A stretch of 64,000 bases of DNA from an uncultured Acidimicrobiales bacterium (GTDB lineage: Bacteria; Actinomycetota; Acidimicrobiia; Acidimicrobiales; SZUA-35): contig CALAJV010000002.1 in NCBI GenBank assembly GCA_937922805.1, positions 124,001 to 188,000 of the forward strand, in the 5' to 3' direction. Each line of letters opens with the position of its first letter. The first letter of the stretch is position 1. This document shows positions 1-8,587 of this stretch, piece by piece. The position numbers and the translations under genes are program-made. Below the pieces are notes generated by a model, which saw only the letters and a list, made by a program, of their open reading frames with translations, was not told the origin of the DNA and did no database searches.

Positions 1-389
1 ATGAAGACTCCCGCTGCCGGCAACATTTCGTCACCCAACGCAAACGCCGATACGGCAAGGCCAGCGTTGCCAACGTTGCCATATCCGCTACACATAACCG
101 AAGCGGCAGTAATCCCGTATCTGTCGCCCGCCACCCGGCTGCTCGCAAACGCCACAAGCCCAGCTGCCGTCATGCCGCCAAGACCCGCGAGCGCGAGGCT
201 TCCCACAACGTTCAGTTGCAACTCAGTTGTAGAGAGCGCGTCAAACATGAGCGCCGGACCGAGAATCCAGTAAGCCAGACGAGACAGTGTCCCAACGTCA
301 ATCCGAAGCTTCGGTCCAGCTATAGCTCCGCAGGCGACGATAACCACGACGGGGCCCAACACATCTAGGACTATTCCAGCCGTATCCAT
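1..389 (-). CDS. AEC-family (auxin efflux carrier-like) permease, 5' part only
   Basis: The reverse strand is open from an ATG at 389 to the left edge, giving about 129 residues with no stop, so the 3' part lies outside the window. The product is very hydrophobic: a first membrane segment near residues 7-22, others near 36-50 and 58-75, and the signature GYGNVGNAGLAVSAFALG near residues 105-122. That signature matches the N-GN-GLP-type motif of AEC permeases, which export small organic acids or similar solutes in bacteria. It starts back to back with the Thr-rich protein on the other strand, with about 180 bases between them. The substrate cannot be told. Another bile-acid:sodium symporter-like fold is possible, but the motif favours AEC. 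Confidence 0.7.
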   Translation of the reverse strand, partial: MDTAGIVLDVLGPVVVIVACGAIAGPKLRIDVGTLSRLAYWILGPALMFDALSTTELQLNVVGSLALAGLGGMTAAGLVAFASSRVAGDRYGITAASVMCSGYGNVGNAGLAVSAFALGDEMLPAAGVF

Positions 390-568
390 ATCACCGACAG
401 ACCATCGCACATACACCTTAGATCAGAACGCCAATCGGACAATGAGTTACAAGCGACGGCGACCGCAAACTCGATCTGGGGGGACACAAAAACAAGAAAA
501 TATGGAAGCTGGGTACGATTGCTTACACGCCGAAACCTGAGTTGTTTCAATCGAATGATCGCGCTCGG

Positions 569-1801
569 ATGCTCGCCGCTGGATCAGCTACCGTATGTTA
601 TGTGACGGCGACTGACGAACAAAACGGGGCGGCAGGTTCTGGTGCTCCAACGCGTCCGAACGCACTCGTACTCGACGAGAAAGCCCGCGGTCCGGTGCGG
701 TACAACGACGATGATGAGCCATCCCGGCTAGAGGCGCTTTTGGCGTTGATTTACCGGTGGCGAGTTGGTTTGGGAGTTTTAGCGTTATGCCTTGCGCTAT
801 TCGTCGTTATGGCCAACTCGCTTCGAGGTGGCTCAGACGATTCTGAGGAAACAGCCAATGCCGAAACGCTTGCTGGCCCAGATGCATCGGTTGGAAACAG
901 CGACTCTTCAGGCTTCGACCCGGACGGGGATGGTTCGAGGCAAGCAGACGTCGGTCAAGTCGGGTCAGACTCAGCCGATTCCGACGGGGTCAGAAGTGGA
1001 ATCAAGACCAGCGTCCCGATCAACGATAGATCGACTTCGACCGGACAGGGCGATTCGGTGTTCGTCTCAGGGGCTAAGTCAGGTGTGGTAGCCCAGACAA
1101 CAACGTCAACCACCAAGTCCTCAAGTGTCCGCTTCGTTACTAGTGCGACCGCACCGAGGCGTACAACTAGCAAAACCGGCGAAAGGGCTGGCACCGTTGC
1201 CAAGTCTTCGACCACGACAACTCAACGGCTGACAACTGCTCCGACAACCGCTCGACGAGCAACAACCACAGCTACGACAGCTCGCGTTACGACAAGCACG
1301 ACGGTGAGACCAACGACGACGGCAGCGAAACTAACAACAACAACCCAGCGAGCAACGACTACCACTCGCAGAGTCACTACCACTACTCGCTTAACCACTA
1401 CGACTAGAGCTACCACTACGACTCGACGCACCACGACAACTACGTCGACACCAGCCAGCCTTGGCATCTCTGGATTCAGTTTTGTAAACACTAGCGGGGG
1501 CCGACTTAGAGCAGTTCAGAACGGCGGTACCTACTCAATTTCATCCCTTGGCAGCTTCAGCGTCGAAGCCATCGCAACCGCTGACGCTGGCAGCGTTCAA
1601 ATATCCCACAACGGCGGCACACCTCGGGCTGAGAATGTGGCACCGTTCGGAGTCACTTTTAACTCCGCTACCGGTGATAGCTGGAATCCATGGAACCCGG
1701 GGCCGGGACAGCACACAATAACGGCTCGGGCATTCAGCCAAGATTTCATGGCTGGTCAAGCCGGACCACCACGATCGGTCACGTTCACGCTGACGAACTA
1801 G
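569..1801 (+). CDS. Single-pass membrane protein with Thr-rich linker and C-terminal beta domain
   Basis: No family was recognised. A cytoplasmic N-terminus of about 65 residues is followed by one membrane segment (VGLGVLALCLALFVVMANSL). Then comes an acidic Ser/Asp-rich stretch and a long Thr/Arg-rich run with many TTTT blocks, like a mucin-type or cell-wall-spanning linker. The last about 110 residues, starting near ISGFSFVNTSGG, look like a compact beta-sandwich carrying a WNPWNPGPGQH turn. The likely picture is an anchored surface protein with the C-terminal domain exposed. The start is uncertain: a TTG at 542 is in frame and the ATG at 569 was preferred, but neither has a clear ribosome site. 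The Thr-rich part is low complexity, so similarity searches there mean little. Confidence 0.6.
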   Translation: MLAAGSATVCYVTATDEQNGAAGSGAPTRPNALVLDEKARGPVRYNDDDEPSRLEALLALIYRWRVGLGVLALCLALFVVMANSLRGGSDDSEETANAETLAGPDASVGNSDSSGFDPDGDGSRQADVGQVGSDSADSDGVRSGIKTSVPINDRSTSTGQGDSVFVSGAKSGVVAQTTTSTTKSSSVRFVTSATAPRRTTSKTGERAGTVAKSSTTTTQRLTTAPTTARRATTTATTARVTTSTTVRPTTTAAKLTTTTQRATTTTRRVTTTTRLTTTTRATTTTRRTTTTTSTPASLGISGFSFVNTSGGRLRAVQNGGTYSISSLGSFSVEAIATADAGSVQISHNGGTPRAENVAPFGVTFNSATGDSWNPWNPGPGQHTITARAFSQDFMAGQAGPPRSVTFTLTN

Positions 1802-1898
1802 AAGATCGAGGCAGCGAAGTTCACGAGCGGTCTTGAGCGCAAGATTTCCGACTATCAGATGTGTTGGTTCTCAGCCAAGTACGCCAGACTGAGAAGCC

Positions 1899-3116
1899 AT
1901 GGATCCATTTGCCTCCATTGCGCGGCCGAGTGCCTCTACCCCCGGCTGGCACCCAGACCCTTGGCGGCAACAGCCTTGGCGATGGTGGGATGGAGCGGCG
2001 TGGACCCATCACATCCACTCGGGCCGGTCGCAATCAGCGCAGCCGCGCATTTCTTCGTGGATGAGCGTTCCCGTTATTGTCGGTTCTGTTGTCGCCGTAC
2101 TCAATATTGTTATAACGATTGCTGTCGCTCCGCTCACTGGTTCTCTCGGGCTACTCCTCGGCTTCACTCCCCTGATCATCGTCTTTCCCGTTCTGTATTG
2201 GCTCGACCGGATTGAGCCAGAACCATGGGCGTCACGAATTCATGCGTTGCTATGGGGAATTACTGTCGCTGGTTCAGTGTCATTGATCATTAACACCGTT
2301 TTCGTCATCGCTGTCAGCGGTGCCACAGGCGTGGCTACCGGCCAAGCTTTAGGCGCTGTCGTTTCTGCCCCGTTAATCGAAGAGTTCTCAAAAGGACTCG
2401 GGGTGTATTGGGCCCTTAGACGCAAAGAACTCGATGGGGTCATGGACGGCGTTGTCTACGCCGGATGGGTTGGACTTGGATTCGCCATGATCGAGGACTT
2501 TCTCTACTTCGCCGAAGCGGGCCTGCAAGGTCAGCTGCTAGGAGTTTTCGTTGGTCGGGCGTTGCTCACACCCTTTGCGCACCCATTGTTTACAGCCTGG
2601 ACTGGGCTGGCAATCGGACTCGCAGTTGCCCGTCGTCAATCGATCCTGGCGAACGCGTTCTGGGGGTACGGCTTAGCGGTGGTATCTCACGCCGCTTGGA
2701 ATGGAGCGATTACCTACTCGGATGAGAAGCAAAACTACTCAGCCATGGTAATTGTTGCCGGGTGTTTTGTAGCCCTGTTTATCGCCGCAGCAATCACGTT
2801 GGTTCTGATTCGGCGCAATCAGCAGCGGAACTTCCTAAAGCTAATTCCTTTCATTGCTCAACGGTTCGGGATGTCGCAGAACGAGATCCAAGTGTTCAGC
2901 AGCTGGTCGACGCTTCTCAGAGCCCGTCGAGGTCTGTCAAGACCACAAAAAAGATCGTTCGACAGAGTACATTCTGCTCTCGCTCGACTTGCCTTGTTGT
3001 ATCGGCGACCAGGAGAGCTCGACACGGTGACCGAGCAACTTCTTGCTGATCAGCTGTTCGCTGCTCGCAACGCTACCGAGGTGAACGGTGAAGGCTGGCT
3101 TCCGACCAACCCCTAA
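1899..3116 (+). CDS. PrsW-family intramembrane protease with N-terminal DUF2510 domain
   Basis: The N-terminus (PGWHPDPWRQQPWRWWDG, about residues 15-32) is a DUF2510 module, a short Trp-rich domain common in actinobacterial membrane proteins. It is followed by about eight membrane segments containing the PrsW signature: EEFSKG near residue 161, MIEDFLYF near 198, and later conserved His residues (FAHP and VSHAAWNG). PrsW proteins are membrane-embedded metalloproteases. In Bacillus subtilis PrsW makes the first cut in the anti-sigma factor RsiW. No sigma or anti-sigma pair is visible next to this gene, so the substrate is unknown. A soluble tail of about 100 residues follows the last membrane segment. 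The ATG at 1899 begins just before the DUF2510 module and has a weak GAGAAG upstream. Confidence 0.85.
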   Translation: MDPFASIARPSASTPGWHPDPWRQQPWRWWDGAAWTHHIHSGRSQSAQPRISSWMSVPVIVGSVVAVLNIVITIAVAPLTGSLGLLLGFTPLIIVFPVLYWLDRIEPEPWASRIHALLWGITVAGSVSLIINTVFVIAVSGATGVATGQALGAVVSAPLIEEFSKGLGVYWALRRKELDGVMDGVVYAGWVGLGFAMIEDFLYFAEAGLQGQLLGVFVGRALLTPFAHPLFTAWTGLAIGLAVARRQSILANAFWGYGLAVVSHAAWNGAITYSDEKQNYSAMVIVAGCFVALFIAAAITLVLIRRNQQRNFLKLIPFIAQRFGMSQNEIQVFSSWSTLLRARRGLSRPQKRSFDRVHSALARLALLYRRPGELDTVTEQLLADQLFAARNATEVNGEGWLPTNP

Positions 3117-3188
3117 CCGCGTATAGGCCATTTGGCCAACCGGCTAAACGAACTTAGGTCGCCAGCTGGTTGCGCCGATACATCTGCT

Positions 3189-4496
3189 ATGACGCTCACA
3201 GTCCAGCAACTGGATGATCTGAAAGCACCGGCGACGCTAGCTGAGATGGGAGTTCCAATCGGCCTAGCCGAGGACCTATTCATGCGACGGGTGCTAACCG
3301 AGCGACTGACGACAGTTAGTAAGGCCGCTGATGCCCTTGCTATATCCCACGCTGTGGGAGATGAGATCGCTGAGTCCTTGCGAGCAAAACAGCTTGTCGA
3401 ATATCAGGGCGTCGAAGGACGTGACTACCGGGTTGCGCTGACCGAACTTGGACTCCGCACCACGACTGAGCGTATGAAATCTGGCCGGCACGTGGCGCAG
3501 ATGCCGGTACCTCTCGACCATTACCGAGCGATAGTTAACCAGCAAGCTGCAGTTGTCAGCCTGGACCGACCGAAAGTAAAACGAGCGTACTCCGACCTCG
3601 TTCTTGATGATGAAATTCTCGACCAGATCGGCCCTGCCTTTCTTAGTGAAGGTGCCATCTTTCTTTATGGACCTCCCGGAACCGGCAAAACCTCATTGGC
3701 CGAACGGATGGGTCGGTTCTTTGACGACCCGGTTCTGATACCGAAGTTTGTCGAAGTCGATGGACAGTTGATTTCGGTCTACGACCCATCCCTTCACAAA
3801 GCGGTCGAGGCGCAACCGCCGAACATAGACCCCCGATTCGTGCTGTGCGAACGACCAGTAATTATGGTTGGCGGTGAGCTCCGGCTCGAGATGATGGATC
3901 TTCAGTACGACACGATTTCTGGCGTGAACTCTGCTCCGATTCAGATGCTGGCGAATAACGGAATCCTCATCGTTGACGACTTCGGTCGACAGGTTCCGAC
4001 TCCGGACGAAATTCTCAACCGCTGGATTGTCCCTCTTTCAAGAAACATCGATTACCTCAAACCAAACACAGGCACAAAATTCACCGTTCCCTTCGAGCTG
4101 AAGTTAGTCATCTCAACCAACCTCGACCCGAATAGCCTTGGTGACGACGCTTTTCTCCGTCGGCTTCGGAACAAGGTCTACGTTGGAGCATGTAGTGAAG
4201 CTGCATTCAACTGGATACTGGCTCGAGCTGCAGATCGAGAAAAACTTGAAGCTACTGCCGAATCAGCTGCCTACCTTTGTGGAATCACCACCAATGCCTT
4301 GGGCGAGCTACGGCCATACGTCGCCGTCGATTTCTGCGAGTTAGCCGCTGGAATCGCCCGCTACGACGGTGTCGCACCTCGGCTCGATAAGCGATTGCTA
4401 GATCGAGTTGGCAGTCAATATTTCGTTCGATCAGACATGGACCTTGGCGTTGCTCGCAACTCAGACGAACAAATCGATCATCAGCTGCGCAAATAG
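3189..4496 (+). CDS. AAA-family ATPase with N-terminal winged-helix-like region
   Basis: A conserved but poorly characterised AAA ATPase. The first about 110 residues resemble a winged-helix domain (AISHAVGDEIAESLRAKQLV, then YRVALTELG). The ATPase core has Walker A GPPGTGKT near residue 161, Walker B ILIVDDFGR near 260, and an arginine-rich LRRLRNK segment near 330. Related proteins are found across actinobacteria and proteobacteria, sometimes beside pilus or surface genes, but no function is established. It follows the PrsW gene on the same strand and precedes a lipoprotein. The ATG at 3189 is taken as the start. A TTG at 3132 is in frame and would add 19 residues without adding recognisable structure. 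Confidence 0.7.
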   Translation: MTLTVQQLDDLKAPATLAEMGVPIGLAEDLFMRRVLTERLTTVSKAADALAISHAVGDEIAESLRAKQLVEYQGVEGRDYRVALTELGLRTTTERMKSGRHVAQMPVPLDHYRAIVNQQAAVVSLDRPKVKRAYSDLVLDDEILDQIGPAFLSEGAIFLYGPPGTGKTSLAERMGRFFDDPVLIPKFVEVDGQLISVYDPSLHKAVEAQPPNIDPRFVLCERPVIMVGGELRLEMMDLQYDTISGVNSAPIQMLANNGILIVDDFGRQVPTPDEILNRWIVPLSRNIDYLKPNTGTKFTVPFELKLVISTNLDPNSLGDDAFLRRLRNKVYVGACSEAAFNWILARAADREKLEATAESAAYLCGITTNALGELRPYVAVDFCELAAGIARYDGVAPRLDKRLLDRVGSQYFVRSDMDLGVARNSDEQIDHQLRK

Positions 4497-4620
4497 TTAG
4501 GGCAGAATTGCCGCTGCTGATCGACCGGTAAGCAGCACCTAGTGCCAAAAAGCGGGCTGAAGCACCCACAAATGTGCCCAATTTGTGTATTTGCGACTAA
4601 ATGCCACGATGCTAGGTGCC

Positions 4621-5493
4621 ATGGGCGAGAACTCGGATATTCCCACTGGCAAACCAGCTGCGACTTTGGCCGGTCGACGCCCAATTCTCCACGCCTTGGC
4701 CGTTCTCTTGGTCGTTGCGATCACGGGCTGTAGCAGCTCCAACGAAGCAGTGCCTAACGGTGATCTTCAAGCAACCCAAACCGGTCAAGCCGCTGGGCAA
4801 GTCAGCCAACCCGCTGGCGCCGTGGCGGAGCGAGCAGATGAGAACGACGGCCGTAGCTCATCCGGCGAACCAACCTCGACATCGCTAGCGTTGATTGCCA
4901 GCCCTAACGCTGAATCTCTCCAAGATCGGTCGGGGGAGCTGGCGCAAGACTCCCTTCCAGCGAGCCAGTTCCTGGCCGAGTCTGACGGCAGCCGTCTTGA
5001 TCAGCTTGGTGACTCGATCTGCTCTGCGCTATCTGCGGAGCCGACAACAGCCAACTACACATCAACGATTTCTCGGACCTACAGCGACGCGCTAAACGAA
5101 CAGGAACAGGAATCCCTCGGTCGAGATGGCTGGTCTGTGGTCTTTGGGGCGATTGCCCGCACCTACTGTCCAGATCAAGTTCCGACTACACCACCGGGTA
5201 GCGGGACGCTGATGGATAAGTACCGGATTATCGTTGATCCGAGTGAGACCTTTCTCCCTCAAGAAACCCTTGACTTCATTCAAGCTTCCTCGAACGAGCG
5301 ATTAGAAGAGCTAAAGGACTCGGCTTGTTCGGAGGTTAACCCAGAGATGGACTTACAGTCATTAGCGGCGGCTATCGATGCTAGCTACGACGAACTAACC
5401 GAGTCTGAGCAGGCTCAACTAACTCCATCTGGATACGGCGAGCTTTATCTCGACCTGGTTGGTTTCTTCTGCTTCGAAAACGTTCCTCAATAG
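4621..5493 (+). CDS. Putative lipoprotein with two DUF732-like repeats
   Basis: An N-terminal signal (HALAVLLVVAITGC) ends in a lipobox Cys, so the mature protein is predicted to be lipid-anchored at the outer face of the membrane. A Ser/Thr/Gln-rich spacer follows. Two similar modules come next: one from about LDQLGDSICSAL to IARTYCPDQVP and one from RLEELKDSACSEV to VGFFCFENVPQ. Each is about 65 residues with a Cys near each end, suggesting one disulphide per module. This pattern resembles DUF732-type actinobacterial secreted domains, of unknown function. Start choice: ATG 4621 has a weak AGGT upstream. ATG 4609 and GTG 4585 are also in frame. Confidence 0.6.
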   Translation: MGENSDIPTGKPAATLAGRRPILHALAVLLVVAITGCSSSNEAVPNGDLQATQTGQAAGQVSQPAGAVAERADENDGRSSSGEPTSTSLALIASPNAESLQDRSGELAQDSLPASQFLAESDGSRLDQLGDSICSALSAEPTTANYTSTISRTYSDALNEQEQESLGRDGWSVVFGAIARTYCPDQVPTTPPGSGTLMDKYRIIVDPSETFLPQETLDFIQASSNERLEELKDSACSEVNPEMDLQSLAAAIDASYDELTESEQAQLTPSGYGELYLDLVGFFCFENVPQ

Positions 5494-5545
5494 TCGACGG
5501 TTTGGAAATTTCAGTTCGACCAAACCAATCCTCTAGATTGGGAAC

Positions 5546-6688
5546 ATGAAAACCAAGATCTCTGACCTTTTCGGCGTCGAATTCCCGATCCTTGCATTCT
5601 CTCATTGTCGAGATGTAGTCGCGGCGGTAAGCCGAGCTGGCGGACTTGGTGTACTAGGCGCTGCCGCCCACTCCCCCGAGCAGCTAGACATAGATTTGAA
5701 ATGGATCACGGAGGAGATCGGCGGCCGACCGTTCGGAGTGGACCTGATTGTTCCGGCAAAATACGCCGGGAAAGATGACGGTGGGCTTTCAGTGCAGGCG
5801 TTGAAAGACATGATTCCTCCGACTCACCGAGATTTCCTCGACGACATGATGGAGCGTTATCAGATTCCTGATTTGCCCGAGGGCGAACACGGCAATTCAG
5901 CTTCTGACCGAGAATCAGAACCGCCGATGACGTATGAACAAGCGGTTCCCCTAATGGATGTTGCTTTCGCCCATCCAATTTCGTTGATCGTCAACGCGCT
6001 CGGTCCCCCACCACCAGATATGGTCGAACGCGCTCACGACAATAACGTCAAAGTCGGGGCGTTGGCAGGCAAGAAGTCCCATGCCGTTCGCAACGTCGCC
6101 GCTGGTGTGGATGTCATAGTTGCCCAAGGACACGAGGCTGGCGGGCACACGGGTGACATTGGGACCATGGTGCTCGTGCCCGAGATCGTAGACGCCGTCG
6201 CCCCGGTTCCGGTCCTGGCCGCAGGGGGTATTGGAAATGGTCGGCAAATGGCTGCCTCGATGGCGCTCGGCGCCGACGGCGTCTGGTGCGGGTCAGTCTG
6301 GCTCACCACGAAAGAGGCAGAAACTCATCCGGTCGTCAAAGACAAATTCTTGGCTGCGACATCATCCGATACGCTGCGATCTCGATCCCGAACTGGCAAA
6401 CCGGCCCGTCAGCTGCGATCGTCTTGGACCGATGAATGGGAGGGTTCGAACTCTCCAGGAACGCTCGGCATGCCACTTCAACCAATGCTGATCTCTGAGG
6501 CTTCGCGGCGGATCGATCGAGCTGCCATGAATCCAACCAACGAAGGAGCAGTCAAGTTGGCGAACTACTTTGTAGGCCAGGTTGTCGGATCGATGAACGA
6601 GTCGAAATCTGCCGACCGGGTCGTCCTCGACATAGTCGATGAGTTTGTCGATGCTATGCAACGCCTGAACGACATCATCGAGAGCTGA
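5546..6688 (+). CDS. Nitronate monooxygenase-family flavoprotein
   Basis: A TIM-barrel FMN enzyme of the nitronate monooxygenase (2-nitropropane dioxygenase) family, which oxidises alkyl nitronates or related substrates in the cytoplasm. Supporting features are the N-terminal LFGVEFPILAF with the family's early barrel strand, the GHEAGGHTGDIGTM loop holding the conserved His, and the phosphate-binding end AGGIGNGRQMAASMALGADG near residue 228. A family-typical GSVWLTTKEAETHP follows. The length of 380 residues is normal. It converges on a CoA-transferase gene, which may hint at acyl-CoA-related chemistry. In some relatives the true substrate is an enoyl-type compound rather than a nitronate, so the name is family-level only. 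Confidence 0.8.
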   Translation: MKTKISDLFGVEFPILAFSHCRDVVAAVSRAGGLGVLGAAAHSPEQLDIDLKWITEEIGGRPFGVDLIVPAKYAGKDDGGLSVQALKDMIPPTHRDFLDDMMERYQIPDLPEGEHGNSASDRESEPPMTYEQAVPLMDVAFAHPISLIVNALGPPPPDMVERAHDNNVKVGALAGKKSHAVRNVAAGVDVIVAQGHEAGGHTGDIGTMVLVPEIVDAVAPVPVLAAGGIGNGRQMAASMALGADGVWCGSVWLTTKEAETHPVVKDKFLAATSSDTLRSRSRTGKPARQLRSSWTDEWEGSNSPGTLGMPLQPMLISEASRRIDRAAMNPTNEGAVKLANYFVGQVVGSMNESKSADRVVLDIVDEFVDAMQRLNDIIES

Positions 6689-6739
6689 ACGCAAAGCGAA
6701 AATCTTTCGTCGTCAGCACCTCTGGGTATGACCGCTCGA

Positions 6740-7960
6740 TTAGAGCGCACCTGATTCCCGGAGGGCAGCGATCTCTTCCCAGTCAAAGCCGTTTTCGAGC
6801 AGAACTTCCTCAGTATGTTGACCAAGCTCAGCAACTTCAACCCCCCACCGGCTCGGCGTTGCCGACATCGAAATTGGTGAACCAACAAACTGTTTCTCAC
6901 CCCATTCGGGGTGTGTTTCGACGACAATGTAGTTGTTCGCGGCCATTTGCGGATCCGCTGCCACCTGGGCATGGTTTCGGACTGGCGCAAATCGCTGAGA
7001 TTCAGCAGCCAATCGCTGCTCCCACTCTTCGGTCGTTCGCGTCAAGAAGATCTCGCTAAACACCGCGCGTAGCTCGGCCCGAATTGCTGGAGTCGAGAAG
7101 TAGGTTCCGAACCGCGGGTTTTCGGCAAGATCCGGGCGTTCAACCGCACGAAGCATGCCGGGCCACAGGTGATCCGGACAACCAGCGATGGCAACGTAGC
7201 CGTTAGCGGTGGGAAAGATTCCGTATAGCGCGTTCACAAGCGGGTGACCACCATTTGATCGACCGGCTAACTCTCCCGACAACAGATAGTGGGTGTACTC
7301 CGAGGCTTGAGCCCAGATTTGGGCTCCGACTAACGAGACATCGACCCGTTGCCCTACCCCTGATCGGCCTCTGGCCACCAACGCAGCCAAGACAGCAGTA
7401 ACCAAGTTCTGCGAACCGCAGTGATCGGCGATCAACGCACCGTTCGGCGTCATCGGCCCACCATCATCTCCGGTGGTTGAGATGAGGCCACCATAAGCCT
7501 GTCCGGCCATGTCGGCGCCCTCCCTGGTAGCGTCGTCTCCAACTGGTCCAAGGTATGATCCAGCGGCCCAAATAAGCTTCGGATTGACTACGGCCAAGTC
7601 GTCGTATCCGAGGCCCCAACGTTCAAGAGTTCCTGGCTGAAAGTTTGATATGAGAACATCGCTTTTTTCAACCAGTCGTTCAAGCACAGATTTTCCGCCT
7701 GGTGTTCGCAGGTCAACAGTGATGCTTCGCTTACCTCGGTTGCACGCTACGAATACTGCAGAGAAGCCAATCTCAGGGATGACTTCTACGTGACGTCCAA
7801 CGTCGCCAATCTCCGGCAATTCAACTTTGATGACGTCGGCACCGAGGTCATGGAGCATGGCCGCCGCCTGTGGCCCCTGAACAAGCGTTGATAAATCGAG
7901 GACCCGGATTCCCGCCAATGCGCCTTCGTTGATTGAGCCCCGTTCTGAACCGTTCCCCAT
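6740..7960 (-). CDS. Family III CoA-transferase (CaiB/BaiF type)
   Basis: A 406-residue protein of the family III CoA-transferases, which move CoA between organic acids or act as acyl-CoA racemases. The N-terminal Rossmann part is clear (GIRVLDLSTLVQGPQAAAML, then GADVIKVELPEIGD). The usual motif NRGKRSITVDL follows, then GQRVDVSLVGAQ, where the Asp after Val sits at the family's catalytic position. Length and domain order are normal. The ATG at 7960 has AAAGGG about eight bases upstream and is preferred to the GTG at 7967-7969. It is one of four CoA-transferase domains within 13 kb. The substrate cannot be deduced. Confidence 0.85.
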   Translation of the reverse strand: MGNGSERGSINEGALAGIRVLDLSTLVQGPQAAAMLHDLGADVIKVELPEIGDVGRHVEVIPEIGFSAVFVACNRGKRSITVDLRTPGGKSVLERLVEKSDVLISNFQPGTLERWGLGYDDLAVVNPKLIWAAGSYLGPVGDDATREGADMAGQAYGGLISTTGDDGGPMTPNGALIADHCGSQNLVTAVLAALVARGRSGVGQRVDVSLVGAQIWAQASEYTHYLLSGELAGRSNGGHPLVNALYGIFPTANGYVAIAGCPDHLWPGMLRAVERPDLAENPRFGTYFSTPAIRAELRAVFSEIFLTRTTEEWEQRLAAESQRFAPVRNHAQVAADPQMAANNYIVVETHPEWGEKQFVGSPISMSATPSRWGVEVAELGQHTEEVLLENGFDWEEIAALRESGAL

Positions 7961-8062
7961 GACACACACCCTTTGATCGTCAACGCCTGACTATCGAAGC
8001 TACTACCAAAGGCGATTCGAGCGCTAGACAAACAAAGATGAGCTCGCATGGCTAGCAGCCGC

Positions 8063-8587
8063 TCAGGTACCGAGAAATTTCCCATCAGGGTCGATGACCG
8101 ATACGTGGGCCTTGTCTCTGTCGACCAGAATAAGCCCGACTCGCCAGTCGCCGATTGGAGTTTCTGCCCCAGCACAGACTTGATATTCGACAAGGTCACC
8201 ATCGACTGAGGTAAGCAACCGAGCGCAGTCATCGCCATTACCAACGAGCTTAAGCGAAAGCGTCGAGCCGCTGGCCGCTTCGAACTCCTCGGGTCCGTGG
8301 CTCTCATGCAAGGAGACCCTAGGACCGCTGTAGCTCGTGTCTTCGTATGAGGTCGATGCGATCGATTCGTCGTCCATGTCGGTGTTACTCACTTCGGTCT
8401 CGGTGCTGTTGTTGGTACTCTCAGTAGTTTCGGTGCTCCCACCGCAAGCGGTAAACCCGATCGAGGCCACAACGAAAAGAGTTAGTAGCCGCCGGGTTAG
8501 TGGATTCTTGTTGCCTCGGATCAGAAACCTCTGCGACGAAGCCACCCTTAGCCAGCCGTTGTGTCGACCATTATGACTCCGCATCAT
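8063..8587 (-). CDS. Putative lipoprotein overlapping the calpain gene
   Basis: No family was recognised. A long positively charged N-terminus leads to a hydrophobic segment and a lipobox (LTLFVVASIGFTACGGS), followed by a Thr/Ser/Glu-rich linker. The last about 90 residues look like a small beta domain with two Cys (DDCARLL and EYQVCAGAE) that may pair. The two start ATGs at 8587 and 8584 lie inside the 3' end of the calpain gene, giving a 17-base overlap, so translation is probably coupled. No strong ribosome site is visible, which fits coupling. A role as partner, target or inhibitor of the protease is a guess from context. I see none of the chagasin inhibitor motifs. Confidence 0.6.
   Translation of the reverse strand: MMRSHNGRHNGWLRVASSQRFLIRGNKNPLTRRLLTLFVVASIGFTACGGSTETTESTNNSTETEVSNTDMDDESIASTSYEDTSYSGPRVSLHESHGPEEFEAASGSTLSLKLVGNGDDCARLLTSVDGDLVEYQVCAGAETPIGDWRVGLILVDRDKAHVSVIDPDGKFLGT

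Noticed and set aside
955..1491. Minus-strand open frames opposite the Thr-rich gene, Val-rich (VVVVRRVVVV)
   Set aside because: They are the antisense of the Thr codon repeats and contain no domain, signal peptide or ribosome site.
6689..6739. CGAAA-ATC-TTTCG hairpin between convergent genes
   Set aside because: The stem is only five A/T-rich pairs, too weak to call.
8063..8587. Chagasin-type cysteine protease inhibitor identity for the lipoprotein coupled to calpain
   Set aside because: The NPTTG, GxGG and RPW-like loops of chagasin are not present.
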